Shown here: one piece after another, positions 46,890 through 60,500 of the stretch
Position numbering within the stretch: position 1 is the stretch's first letter
Layout of the letters: each line of letters begins with the position of its first letter
Assembly (NCBI GenBank): GCA_945859605.1
Contig: OX243825.1
Span: 32,868,698-32,932,697, forward strand
DNA length: 64,000 nt
Reading direction: 5' to 3'
Origin: Lumbricus rubellus
Taxonomy: Eukaryota > Annelida > Clitellata > Crassiclitellata > Lumbricidae
Program-made: the position numbers and the translations under genes
The notes under the pieces: generated by a model
Databases searched by the model: none
Told to the model about the DNA's origin: nothing
The model's input: only the letters and a program-made list of their open reading frames with translations

Positions 46890-47089
46890 CAGGGGTTATC
46901 CAGGTTAGCGGGACCTGTCCCTTTCTGGATGACCCTTTCTGAGTGTTCACCGTTTATACAATCAAGGTGTCCAATGAACATTAATTTTTATTCATGACTG
47001 TGTACTATTTTCCTTGCTGTCTACCTTGGTTATTTGTTTGTTTGTCTGTTGCTCATTCTCAGAATAAACTGATTTGATTTGATTTGACG
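46890..47089 (+). mobile_element. LINE family 2 solo 3' end
   Basis: It shares 'agcgggacctgtccctttc' and a final tgatttgatttgattt tail with the 3' UTRs at 55745-55965 and 4735-4942. It has no coding part. Confidence 0.75.
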
Positions 47090-48222
47090 AGGATCTCGCC
47101 ATCGATGAAACGCAATTCTGTCTAGTGGAGGTACGGATAACTGAGGCATGAGGATAATCTGTTCACAAGAAGCGATGGCAACTCGCACAAAAGCCCGAAC
47201 AATGATCGTGAAGATAGGAACGATGCTTTGTAAACAGCATACGACTAGGGATAGCGCTTTGTACGCAAACACCTGCTTAACCCTTTAATGCCGGAGGGTA
47301 GCCTATAGGATTTCCCATACCATTTACTACCATCTCGACATTAAAGGGTTAAAGGGCAGCCAATGTAGAACGACGTCGTAGCGCATGTACAATGTATTGT
47401 ACATGCAACTAGATGCTTGGCTAAATTTGGGTTTCCAGACGAAAGGGCCGCTTTCTATGACTGTGTTATTTGCTTTGTATGAAAATACTGAGTCCAACTC
47501 AGTCCCATATAAGATTATAAAATTCTTTACAGGCAATACAACTAGGCATCATCTCGATATTTTGGCGTACATTTGTATGCTATGCATTAAATAACATAAG
47601 CAACACTTTAGCAAATAAAAGTAAATTTGTGCGTTCTGTCAATACAGAGGCTTGTCTGTTGTTATAGCTCTGCGGTCGACACAGTCGAATGCAGAGGCAA
47701 CATCACTTGAGTATAAGAAGAGATAATCTCTACCTTGCATACATGGGGCCTTGGATGTCAGACAGATGGCTTATTAAGAGGGTTTTCTTAGAGCTATTCT
47801 TTTGAAACCCCGATTGATGAGAAGGAATCAAGCCATTAGCATAAAATAATAGCCTATCATTCAAATAAATATTCTTCTTTATTTTCCACAATCCTTATTT
47901 TTAAAATCGAATTTCCAAAGCTACTCACCCTGACTCTAAAGCGTATGACACCAGGCTTCTTCGATCCTTTCACGTCATGTCAGAGAATCCAAGTGGATAT
48001 GCGAGTTCGGTTGCGAGGGCGATGAAAGAGAGTAGGCAGCGCCGATTCTAATGCCTGGTTTCAATGAACTTGACATGTGAAAGACTAATAATTATATTAT
48101 TGTGCTAGTTTGTCAATGGAAAGGAAAATGCGATATTTGCATGAAACGCATAATTGCTACAAATTGTATGATTACAGAATTAGAATATATATGATGGAAT
48201 ATTTGTTTATTGCTTGTTTCAG

Positions 48223-48534
48223 CGGTGGAAGGCGCGGTGAGTTTCCCACCATTGAACAAAGTGGTAGAAGTCAATGGCGAGGCAATATTCAATTGCTCAG
48301 CTCCACCAAATGGACCATTAGCTTGGATTCTGACAACAGATGGGATTACAAGTGATGAAATAAGAATCGCTACTGGCTGCAACGTTAACGTTGGCTTGCA
48401 AAATCACTACAGAACGGAACAACCCGGTGGACCAACAACGTGCAATCTAATTGTTTTCAATATTACAATGGAACAAGCCGGAGTCTATCAATGCACTGAT
48501 ACTATTTCGTTTCGTGCACTACTTGCTGTGCTGG
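48223..48534 (+). CDS. Gene B V-like Ig exon
   Basis: The exon is 312 nt, phase 1-1, after a gcttgtttcag acceptor and before GTAGGC. It encodes VEVNGEAIFNCSAPP, LAWILTTDG and NLIVFNITMEQAGVYQCT. It shares the F-strand text with gene A. Confidence 0.85.
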
Positions 48535-51500
48535 GTAGGCTACGGTTTCTATAGGACCACGGCGACTAGAATGTCACGAAGCAATAGTCTAATTGGACTG
48601 TTGTTGATTCTTATGCCCATATTGTTTAAACTAGCTTAGTAAATCTGCGTGTTGGGCTTTCATAGTTCATAGGTAGACCTAGTAGTTGAAAAGTTTGTAG
48701 ACTTATGCTGTTTAAAGCTTCTAATATCATTTTTATGAAGTCCGGCTAAATTTTCACTGACGAGGAAGGCACTTTGTACCTGACACAAACGTTTTTAGGG
48801 CATAATTATTGTATTGGAATTCCTTCTAGTTTTAAGTGATTTTAAATATTCCGCTAGGCTGTCATAATTATTAGACCTAGGCCTACTGTATTATTATACA
48901 TGCAACTTGCAATTTCTTCCAGAATCTATGAATTGTGAGAAGCGGATAGTAATGGCGCTTATCATAAGAAATTGAACTTCTACAATGATGAAGTCATGTC
49001 CGTTCGTTTCCTAAAAACACTGGCCTGCTTGCACGCTATGGATCATAGGCGTACGGGAGATATCAGCAATGGGGTGGGGGCAAGATTTTACTTCTGTCCG
49101 AAAAATAAATTTCGTAGTGGAAAATACAATTTTTGCCAGGCAAAAAAAGTTGAGAACCTTTTTTTAATTCATTGGTTTCAAATCTCATAAAAATACTATT
49201 TATTTACTATTTTCCCGGATCTACTTGCCCGAAAACAGACTTGCCCGAAAAACATTTGTGGGGGGAATTGACCCCTCTGGACCCCCACCTCGTACGCCTA
49301 TGCTATGGATCTGAACACGTAGATATAGGCCCTACCTAATGTTATTGGCCGCGTTGAGCCATGTGTGTATTATGGATGTAGTATATATATCGAGCAAGCC
49401 TATCGTTTACTAACTTAGCTTTGAAATTGACTCATGGCAATAACACGACCATTGATAGTCTACTACAGTAACTGTTCTCTAGCTGTCAAACATCGCTGTT
49501 GAATCAAAACAACTAAGCCCACAAACAGCGGCATGTTTTACTTGCGTTGAGATCCCATGAACAATTAAGCGTCCTTTTATGCACGAAGATGTGGACCTAA
49601 TCATTTACAGATTCATCACCGACGATAACTTACAGCAACACGCCTGACGTCATGGAAGGAGAGAACGTCGTCATCACCTGCAGTTTGAACTATAGCGGAT
49701 CAGTGGAACCTGCTCCAACACTACGACCGCATTTCTATTGGACGGATCATACAGGGAACAATGCTTCGAATGTTTACAATGCACCACCATCGAATAACTC
49801 AGTTCTTTCTCAGTTAACAGTGAAAGCTGGTCGAGAAGATATCATGCCATACACGTGTCGTGTCTATATGCAACTGATGCCATCTATCACTCCTCGTTAC
49901 GCCACTAACATTCCATCAGTCGATAGCAGTGCAAGTTCTCCAATCATACCAGTGCTTTGTAAGTTACAACTTCTATATTTAGCCATTTATTTATCTCATA
50001 AATTCAAATTATTCAATACTTCAGCATACATATATTATTGTTCGTCTACGCGCCTGGTAGGTGCAGGCCTAATTATTATAATTACTGCGTAGTTTTTATA
50101 AACCCCGTTGTAGAAGAGCTAATAGCGAAGAGCTCGACGGGCTGCGAGGTCAGAGACAGATCGACAAAGGCTTGTTTCAGAAACTACATGATGATGATGT
50201 CTACACTTTGGAACTTTGACAGAATCTTCATCATCAAACTCAAAGCTGTTCACTTTGGGCGCGATAGAGTCGGAGGCGCCTCTGAGTAGTTTCCTTGAAG
50301 GGGCGCTAATTGAGTTTCCGAATGAATAATGAACGGATAATTAATCAGAGACCGATAACTCAGAATTATGCTGCTTTTATGAATTCAGACAAACATCATA
50401 ATTATTATGATTATGATTATGCAATATGCATCTGGAAGACTATTGTGTATGTCTGTGTTACAGATACTCCTTCTCTTCCGGTATCAACAAGTGGACATGA
50501 AGTTATAACGATTAATGGGGTTCAATGTGGCATCAGTGTCCTAACCTGTAGTAATTCTACTGGTAATCCTGCTCCAAACTACAGATGGTATGATTCGGCA
50601 GAGAACGTCATCTTAACTACCACTAACACTTTAACGTTGGCTGAAGTTGGTCGGAATTACAAATGTGAGGCATACAACAGAATTCGGAATGTGGTGCACA
50701 ATGCGTTAGCAAATGACACCGTGTCAGAATCTGATGCTAATTGCGGACCCACTTCAGCTGTTCAGTGTTGCGGTTAGTTAATTTATTTGAAATACGATTT
50801 CTGCAGATATTATTTTGCTTGCAAGTCAAGTATAAATGATGTTCCTTAATTTTATCAGATTTATCTTTTGGTTTCTGTAAGTTACAACTTCTGTATTTTA
50901 ACCATTATCAGGTTTATTTGGTTTATGCTTTTTTAGTTGTAGGCCTAATTCAAATCGTGAAGTGACACTTGAAAACTAAGCGCGGGCACCAAACTATTCA
51001 TGATCACTGAACTTGTAGCTAGACCTGCCGTCTGTGACTTGTGCATTAGACACTAACTGCTCATTATGAGCATTAAGACAATAATTATTGCATGTTGCAG
51101 GTTTCCTATGAAGGTATAATCTTAGCAGTTAAACATAGTATGCGATTTCATTCGTCAATGATTGAGCTTATTGCTGTTTCCATTTATCTAACAATTAAGC
51201 CATATTATAGGCTAATAGTCGACCTTCCTCTCTGTAAAGCTACTCTTTATGCACGCACTCCACCAATGTTTTTATAGCCTAACTACTACATTAGTACATT
51301 TATAAATAGCGTAACCTATAATATTAATTTTTGTGTCCATCTTTAGAATTTGATTGATGTTAAATTTCAGGATAGGCCTAATGTATTTATTTATTTGCGT
51401 AGTATTTCCTCGCAAAGAGACGACTTCAGTGACGGTAAAGGGCTGCGATAACGGAACACTGTGTGACTGTTCACAAGGTAACCGTAGCATAATCTTAACT

Positions 51501-54500
51501 TGCAATGCAAAGACCTTTCCGAACGCATCGTACACGTGGATAGGACCTAATGGACAAGACTCAAATGCTCCAATCTTTGATCAAGTTACTATGAATGGAG
51601 TGTATCGGTGCATGGCGTATTTCAACAAATCATCATCAAACTACACTGGAGATGTTAAATTCCCAAATGGTACAAACGAGACAACCATCGAAAAATGTTG
51701 TAAGTATAGGTTAATAATTATAGATCTATATTCATGCTTTGCTAAATTAACACTGTGGCTTTATTGATAATGTGCAGAGGTATCTTATTTTTATTCTTCG
51801 CCATGTATCTTATTAGAAACTAGTTTATGTTTGTGTCATATTATCGAGAACTTGAATGAGGCGTAAAGATCGATTAAATACACAGGAATATACACTGTGC
51901 ATGGTGCTGCCACTGGGTTGTTTTGGGTCTGTCTGAACAATAATGACTCACACAATTTGTTCAATTCTGTTGAGTTTCACTTGGGGATGTGGTTGGGGGT
52001 GTCATAGTGATCTACATTTTCCTAATGCTTTAAAATCTTGCAATGTTTTGTACTACGTGTGTTGCTATTATTAAGTTAATATGCATTTAGTTTAAAAATA
52101 CGCGCCAAAGCGTCCGGCGCCCAACATGTCCTCCTCTGATTTATGGTGAGTGATAGAATCATGATTTTTACCCAAACATATTTTTCCATGAAACAAGTTT
52201 GTGAATATCACGTTTTCTTTGAACTAGATATAAGTAGGGCCTATGATATTTTTCGAAAGCTAGGCTTAGATTCCATAGGCCTACATAAATTTACAATTTC
52301 CTAATTTATTGTTTACTTGATAAAATTATTCTTTCACGTTTGCCTTTCTTTCAGACATGCATTCTTCCGACACAACCGACCCAATAAGAAATATAATAAG
52401 CTTACTCGCCTGTGTGTTGGGCGGCTTCAACCTAATCGCAACGATTGCGTTTATCGTGTATTACAACAGAAAATCGGACACAGCCAATAAGGACAGACAA
52501 GCGTTCACATTCCAAAACAAGATGACATTAAATGCAAGATTTCCATGGCTCCAACGAATGTTGCCATGCATGAATAAATCCGGAGGTTGGTGATTCAATG
52601 TTGAAAACATTCTTTAAATGTAGATCATAGTTATCTCTAATAATGAAAATTAATGACGCATTAATCTGACGTTGAATGGAGTGGATTGTTATCAGCAAAG
52701 CTCGAGGGTACGTACCATACGTATTCTATTTTTTGAAAGGTAGCCTACGTACGTATTTTAACGTACCCTTTTTTAGGGTACGTAAACAATAAATAAAATA
52801 CGTTAACCACGTCATTGCTCATTATAAGAATGTTCAATTTAACTTAAGCAAACAATCACTACCCAGTATACGGCGTAGTAAATTGATGCAATGATGTATA
52901 TTGTAGGTCTATATTTATCCAGCATGGGGCCTACATTGCACTTAATGCACTAATGTCAGTCAGTCGGCTCAGTTCTGCTGCAGCACTTCAAAGGTGTGTT
53001 CTTATGCGATTGCCTGATACAACCCAGAACTGTTTGTCGAAAAATTGCATTCAGTAAAATAATGGTTTTTTGCATTTTTCAAAACTTTCACGTGCGTATA
53101 TTAATTCTTCCCATGTTCTCTGGGCATTGCTGAATCGCTGACTGATGCGTAGGCTATAAGACATACTGCAACTTTCGAGTTACAGCAATTAGCAAACCAG
53201 TGACGTGTACTTAGCTCTCATCAGAAAGAGAGTGCTATTTGCATTAAATTAATTATAACCGAAGAATTTTTTGAATTTAATTTACTGCTACGCTACCGGA
53301 AGTACCGGTTTCAATGACGCACAGGCCCACAGTGAGATTAATTATACGTAGGATAATGGGTCGCCGAGTAAACCATGAATAAAATTTTCGTGTACGGTAC
53401 GTACCATACGCGTATTCTATTTTTTGAAAGGTACGTACGTATTTTAACGTATTCTATTTTAGGGTACGCGTACCCTCGAGCTATGGTTATCAGGTCAAGT
53501 CTAGATTAGCCTACTAACGACTTTCATGATTCTTACAATTATAATTATGCGCGAGTGTTGAAAGTATGCTAGAGTACCGGTAGCCTATAAAGAGGAAGAG
53601 ATTAGATTGTATTCATGAATAGACGTCGACAAATAATTTTACTACTTTTAGGTAACGCTGGATGCACGTTCCTGTGGGTTTTGCTGTTCATCTTGATGTC
53701 TATTTTCGCTGGAATTATTGTGTTTCCCATCTTAGTTGCAATGGCAAACTGCTCAGGAGAACGGAACGATGCAAAAGGTAGGTCTATAACCACAGTCTGG
53801 ATTAATAGCAGTGGCGGCGCTAGGGGGGGGGGGCTAGGGGGACTTCGTAATAAGGAAACTAGACAATGACCAACGGCAACGAAATCAAATACATTATCAT
53901 AGTGTAGATGCTTATGCCATTGGCGACACCAGGGGAGGGGTTAGGGTACTAAGCCCCTAAATGTGACTCAGCCTCATCGCAAAGCAAAAAGCAATGAATG
54001 TCCATGTATCGGCTTAAAAGTTATTATTATTATTTTATTTTACGGACCTCAACTGCGGCGGACGGTCATACATCGACTCACATGTGAGACATCAATTGCG
54101 ACTGGGCTCGACTCCCGGACATCGGCTCTCTCTGCGACTCAATATTAGCAATTTAGCATGTTTGTTGTATTCGGGCTTAACGACACTGTTTCATATCGAA
54201 GATGATTAGTGTCGGAGGCAGAGTACAACCTCACACTCCACGTTTATATTGCGACCGATCCACCCGCAGTAAAGATCCGAGAAATTAATCTCTGACCGGG
54301 AATGGAACCCGGGCCGCCGTCGCGGTGCATTTAGCATGCACACAGTCCTTTTATTTATATCCTGATGGAGCTGCAGGGAACAGAGGGCTGAGGTCCGGGC
54401 CGGTCTGAGGTCCGAACCGGTCTGACGGGGGAAAGGAGCAGAGATCCGCGATGGCGGGGCAGCCTGGCAGGGGGTTTAGGTACCGACCGGTCTGAGGTCC

Positions 54501-57500
54501 GGAAGGGTCTGGAAGAGGGAAGCGGACTGGAGGGTTTGAACTGGCCTGAGAAGGGGCTGAGATCCGGACCAGTCTGAGCCCGGGCTAGCGGGGAAAGGGA
54601 GCTGAGGTCTAGCGGGGAAAGGGAGCTGAGGTCTGCGCGGGGGGCAAGGGGATTGAGATCCGGACCAGTCTGAGCCCGGGCTAGCGAGGAAAGGGAGCTG
54701 AGGTCTAGCGGGGAAAGGGAGCTGAGGTCTGCGCGGGGGGCAAGGGGATTGAGGTCCGGACCGGTGTGAGTCCGGGCTGGCGGTGGAAGAGGGCTGAAGT
54801 TCGGCCCGATGTGAGTCCGGGCTTACGGAGAAAGGGGCTGACGTTTGACCCGGTTTGAGTCCGGGCTAGCGAGAGAAGGGTGTGTTGAGTCCGGGTTGGC
54901 GGAGGAAGGGGCTGAGATTCACAAGGACAGCAATTTTGAATTTCGCTACAATAGCGCGTCGATGCTTATGCTAATAGAATGCGCCGCAGACCGTGATGAT
55001 GTTGTGTGCACCATGTTCGGCCCGCCGACCTCTTGAGGGGCTACGCCGGTACCGGAAGTCCTACACAACTATACATTGGGAAACGGGGTGTTCATTTAGC
55101 ACCAGCAGTCATGGGCGGGGACTTGGGGGTCAGAGGACGGTACACGAGACCCCGAAGTTTGTGGTTGTGGTTGTGGACAGAGATGCTGCTCCCCCAATAT
55201 TTCAAAAATATCTAAAATATGTCATTGTAAATTTCTAGAGTGTTATATACTGTTTTAATAATTATTTTAAATTGGCGTCCTCTGTGCATCAACATTACAC
55301 TAGACATGCAGCTGATTACCGACCTGATTTTGCTAGAATCAATCCGAAGCTATTTTCCATTAAATGCCAGGGCCCAATCACATGGAACTCCTTACCACTA
55401 GATATAACCTCCCTTCCAACTTTGAGCAGGTTTAAGAGAGCTGTTAAGTTATATCTAACTGAAGAATGATCATTGAACTGTATTAACCTGAGATCTTTCT
55501 TTTTGAGTATTCTGGTGCATGATATGACCTGCAGAGTATCATACAGTGTTTCCCTTTTGCCATAGCTGTTCTGACCTTTGTTTGCTAATATGATCACTTC
55601 AGTTTGGAAATCTCAAGCTTGTTTTTCTTTTTATTTCTTAACTGACTAGCAGTACCCATATGTTTGCACTGAGATAATTAGTTAAGCTATATGTATTGAA
55701 TCTGTTTACAATGTCTGATCTGCCATTCCACCAACGATTGATACTGGGGTTCCTCTGATAGCGGGACTTGTCCCTTTGGGGTTCCCCTTTAAGTGCTCAA
55801 CCGTATGCGATCCTTTGCTTTATAATGTACTGTTTATTCTTATGATACGCTGTTTATTCTTTCTGTTATGTTAATCATTAATGCTAATGCTATTATTCTG
55901 TTTTGTTTGTTTTGTCTTGATCAATGTGCAACGGTTGTTGCCTTAATAAATGGTATTTGATTTGATTGATTACTGTTTATCCATCATGAACAATTTTGCT
56001 AGGACGACTGCAAAAATGGTATACCCTTGCAAGGTGGAATTCGATAATTTATACAACATGGAGGAACATTATTGAACTCATAAACCATTTCTTTCAGCAA
56101 TGAATTAATTATGAGAACTTTGTTGAGATGACAGCTTAAAATGTTACCATTGAAGTGCTGATATCCAAAACATTTAAACAATGGCCTACACAGGGCCGGA
56201 TTAAGAAATGTGGGGCTCTGTTCGGATTTTTTTTGTCCTGTTGAGAAAATTTGGGGGGATATTCGATCAAAAAATCTGATTACTTTTTTTAGTTGTTTGG
56301 TCGAAATTTCTTTACAATAGACCGATTTTCCCCCAAAAAATATATTCTCTCTCGTGTGTGGGGGCCCCATATAGTGTGGGGGCCCTGTTCGGCCGAACAT
56401 GTTGAACATGCCTTAATCCGGCCCTGGGCCTACAAGGGGACACTTTTAAAGTCATAATCCACAACTTTCAACATTGAAATGATGAGCTATTTAGTAAAAA
56501 TGACAGCCCAAAATGCTATTATTGCATTGTGGAAATTCAAATTTTTTTCATGACTTTAGAGCCTGAAACGTGCTCCTGTCTATGTCAACAGCGGAAAACG
56601 CGCTGGTTTCTGGGGCTCCGCCCCAGACCCCGCTGGGGGAGCTTACGACGCTTCCCCATACCCCTTAGTCGGTATGAGCTTCGTTCTTTCGGCACTCGCA
56701 GCTTCGGGTCTCCAGCGCATGCAAAATTACCGCCCTTAAGGAAAATATTCTACTCGCATTTTTAGGAGGAAGGGCTTGGGGTTTCAGGCCCCAAACCTAA
56801 AATCCTGGCGCCGTCACTGGTTGTACCCGTAAAATCTCCTACAAATGATATGTCCCTAGTGTTTTTCTATATAGTAGGCATATGATAGTAGGCCCCTATG
56901 CTCATAAACTTGTTAGGCTATAGGCCTAAACTTTTAACTTCTGTGATTATAGTAAAGACTAAGCCCATTTCTTTTACAATAACATTTCGACATTCTTATA
57001 GCTAGTCTGCGACTCTGCAAAACGACTTCTTATATAAGTTTTCATGATTTTATCGTTCATAAATAGCTGGCAAAAAGAGCCTAAAATGGCTCTAGTTGAG
57101 GTCAACAGAGCTAAAATTGCGTTGGCGGCTGGGGCTCCGCCCCAGACCCCGCTGGGGGAGCTTACGACGCTCCTCCAGACCCCCCTAGTCGGTATGGGCT
57201 TCGTGCCTTCGGCACTCGCAGCTTCGCGCCTTCGGCGCTTCATAAAAATTTTTAATTGGGCTTAGGGCTTCAGCCTCCCAAACCTGAGATCCTGGCGCCG
57301 CCACTGATTATATTAGTGACCGTTTCATAATAACGCCAACTGGAGATTGGTAAGAGTTAAGAATATTTTTGTGGCGTTATTTCCAGCTAGGAAAAAATCT
57401 CCAGCTTTATTTAAAATCATTATTTTGGCGGCATTAATGACAACAGTAGCCTACTATTTAGATACCGATGACAAAATTTTATGTGCTTATTTGGTGGGGA

Positions 57501-60500
57501 AACTTACTAAGCGAAGCTTTTGGCAACGCAAGTTTCTGTCCAGCTACTTACATTATTTTATTGAAACGCAATATTTAATAAGAAAACATCTTTTCGAAAC
57601 CAGTCTTTGGGAAATGCATAGATAGCAGATTAGAATTCCTAATATATATTATGATATATATATACTGCCGTGCTAAGCAAAAAGACAGTAACTCAAAAAA
57701 GACGATTTTGCGTAAAACGATAAAGAAGAAATCGGTTTAATTCAACCAGAAATAAAGCTAGAATCTTTCTGAATTTTTGCAAGCAGTTCTATGTAAACTA
57801 CTGAATTTTGAAACTAAACTAGTTTTTTGTGAAATTTGTGTAAAAATTGTATAAAAATGAGATACTGCTTTTTTGCTTAGCATCGAAGAATTGAACATCG
57901 GTTTGATGCTAAGCAAGAAAGCAGTAACTCATCGTATGGTAGAGCGGGCTGGTGAAAAATAATTGTTCTCTTTGCGATACAAGAATGAAATTTGGTATAT
58001 ACGACGAACATGTCCTAAGAAAAATATTTTGCTATAGGGCCATTGCAGATTTGCCCTCTGGCGCCAATGGCAGTCATTTTCCAAAATGGCCGACAGATAT
58101 ACATATTTTTAAATATCTCGGCTTCTATTTCACTTAGAAGTGTCATCTTGGTGTCTAATCATACATATTTAGGGACGATGATTCCAATAGTGCCATCTAA
58201 AACCAACTCTGGCTTCAACGGCGGCCATTTTTCAAAATGGCCGACCAAAATCGTGATTTTTTAATATCTCAGCATTAAATCCACTTAGAATCGTCATCTT
58301 GGTGCCTAAATATACATATTTAGGGACAAGGATTCCAATGGGGCCACCCAAAATTTCATCTGGCCTCAATGGCGGTCATTTTCAAAATGGCCGTCCAAAA
58401 TGGGAATTTTGCAAATCCCTCTTTTGGGGTCAGCCATTTTGGAAAATGGCGGTCATTTAGGTCACTGGGAACTATAGTTATGGCCTTATTGAGATTCCTG
58501 ACTGAAATGTGCATGTTATGACACCAAGATGACAATTCCAAGTGATTTGAAAGCCGAGATATTGACAAATCTTTCTTTTTGGGTCCGCCATTTTGGAAAA
58601 TGGCCGCCATTGAGGCCATGGGGAACTTTGTGATGGCCCTATTGGGATCCTTGACCTGAGATGTGTATATTTTGACACAAAGATGACGTTTCTAAGCTAA
58701 TTGAAAGCCGTGATATTGACAAATCCTTCTTGTTGGGTCGGCCATTTTGGAAAATGGCCGCCATTGAGGCCATTGGAGAAATTTGGATGGCTCCACTGGA
58801 ATCCGTGACCCTGAATGTGTATGTTTTGACACCAAGATGACGATTCTAAGTGAATTGTAAGCTGAGAAATTGAAAAATCCATATTTTGAACGCCATTTTG
58901 GAAAATGGCCGCCATTCAGACCCATGGGGAAACTTTTAGATGACCCTATTGGACTCCTTGACCTTGAATGTGTATGTTTTGACACCAAGATGACGATTCT
59001 AGGTGATTTGAAAGCCGAGATATTGATAATCTGTAAATCGTTCGACCATTAACATACATGGAATACTAAGCAAGAAGACAGTAACTCAAGTTACTGCGTT
59101 TTTGCTTAGCACGACGACCCAATTTTGAGATACTGTGAATTTCGTTTCCATTTTTTTCCATGTTTCCGGACAGATACCGTTTCTTTGCTTCCAGATATGA
59201 TAGAACATGTTGTCAGGATGTGAAAACATGTGCTAACTCAAAAACGGAAAAACTTGAGTTACTGTCTTTTTGCTTAGCACGGCAGTATACATGTATATAT
59301 ATATATATAAGCTTATATGATACATATTACATGTGACATTGCTTGATTTGCAGACATTGGCATGAGGTAGGAAAACATTTTATTTTCTAACATTAGCTTT
59401 ACGTAAATGGGAAAATGGTAATAATATGTACATTGAAGCAAACCAAAGATTCTATCGATTATTTGCATTTCTTCACTTTATTATTGATGATTTCACAGAC
59501 TGGTGCATATCATTAGAAAGCAAAACCGGTGTCATTTACCTAAATCTTAATACGTTTAGTACATCACGCATAATTTTTTTTATGTTAGGACAAAACTAGA
59601 AATTGGATAAATGATGAAAACATGGTACTAATGCTAAATTATTGCAGTACAATTAGCTATATAGGTCTACAGTAACTGCAGTGAACTAGAAGCTGGATGA
59701 GCGATCCAACATGTTTAGTGGAGGTAGAAGATGGGTGAGATACGAAACCATGTTGTTGTAGAAGTAGAAGTTGAATGAGTGGTGTAAACATGGCTGAACA
59801 ATGTTCAAAATAATTGCATAACGCCTTACTTATAGGGATTTTGGTATACGAAAACAGGTCAGGTATAATATTATGGCCAGGTTTAAATCCATTGACTATA
59901 CGAAAGTTATAGAAGGTTGAACTGACAAAAGACTTCGCTGGTGTTTAGAATTGGAGTCGACAGAAAGACAGAAAGACAGCACCAGTGTCATGGCAATAGG
60001 CCTATGTGCAGATACTGCGTTCAATTTCAATGAACACAGACAATCCGCTGAGGGACATAATTATTAAGATCAGTTACGTTTCCAAAGTCGGGACTCAACT
60101 GTGAGACAGGTGAACTTATGGACATTAATTTGCAGTAAATGGTGTCTTGGCTTGTCATTGAACGAAAAAAGGAATTATGTATTTTTCGGTTTTAATCAAA
60201 TGAGGTATCGGAAACTACAAAAGAATAGAGTTGTATGTTATTGTGACAATATAGCAACGTCCATCAAGAAGACTCCATTGATCTCTACGCATCAGTAAAA
60301 TCCGGCACAGACGCTCATGGACATGCCGAGGCCCTTTACGATGATGTAGGACCGATGCAACCTGGCCGCGCAGTGGTGCTAGAAGAATCAACATCTTTCG
60401 ATAACAAAGCAGATGGTGACGTGCTTTATACGAAAGTGAACATAAAAGTCAACGCAGAAGAAGGCGTTCAGGTAATTGCTAGATTAGCCTATACATTTAA

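Larger units (their letters stand above)
44603..48222. other. Spacer between the divergent genes A and B
   Basis: The signal-peptide exon of gene B should lie here but I could not identify it. Contents are: inverted 'agaagctggatga' minisatellite relics at 45110-45330; an inverted repeat at 45505-45901 with a MITE in it; an isolated 'ccagcttctattt' copy at 46842; and a LINE family 2 solo 3' end at 46890-47089. Any shared promoter would lie in this stretch, but none is recognisable. Confidence 0.55.
53778..59353. other. Large repeat-filled intron of gene B
   Basis: No exon was recognised. In order it contains hAT-like terminal fragments (cagtggcggcgctagg at 53810), a tRNA-B-box-like segment on the minus strand (54285-54335), a G-rich minisatellite (54380-54915), a LINE 3' part (55270-55965), a MITE (56191-56426), two copies of a repeat end (56560-56815, 57075-57306) and a foldback element (57665-59285). 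Confidence 0.6.

Noticed and set aside
47030..47272. Hydrophobic minus-strand frame that could be a signal peptide
   Set aside because: It overlaps the end of a LINE 3' UTR in antisense and has no phase 1 donor after the hydrophobic part. Gene B is also on the other strand.
53810..57306. One 3.5-kb hAT element bounded by cagtggcggcgctagg and cctggcgccgccactg
   Set aside because: The 8-bp flanks do not match (attaatag versus attatatt) and the interior holds unrelated complete insertions. The ends may belong to different copies.
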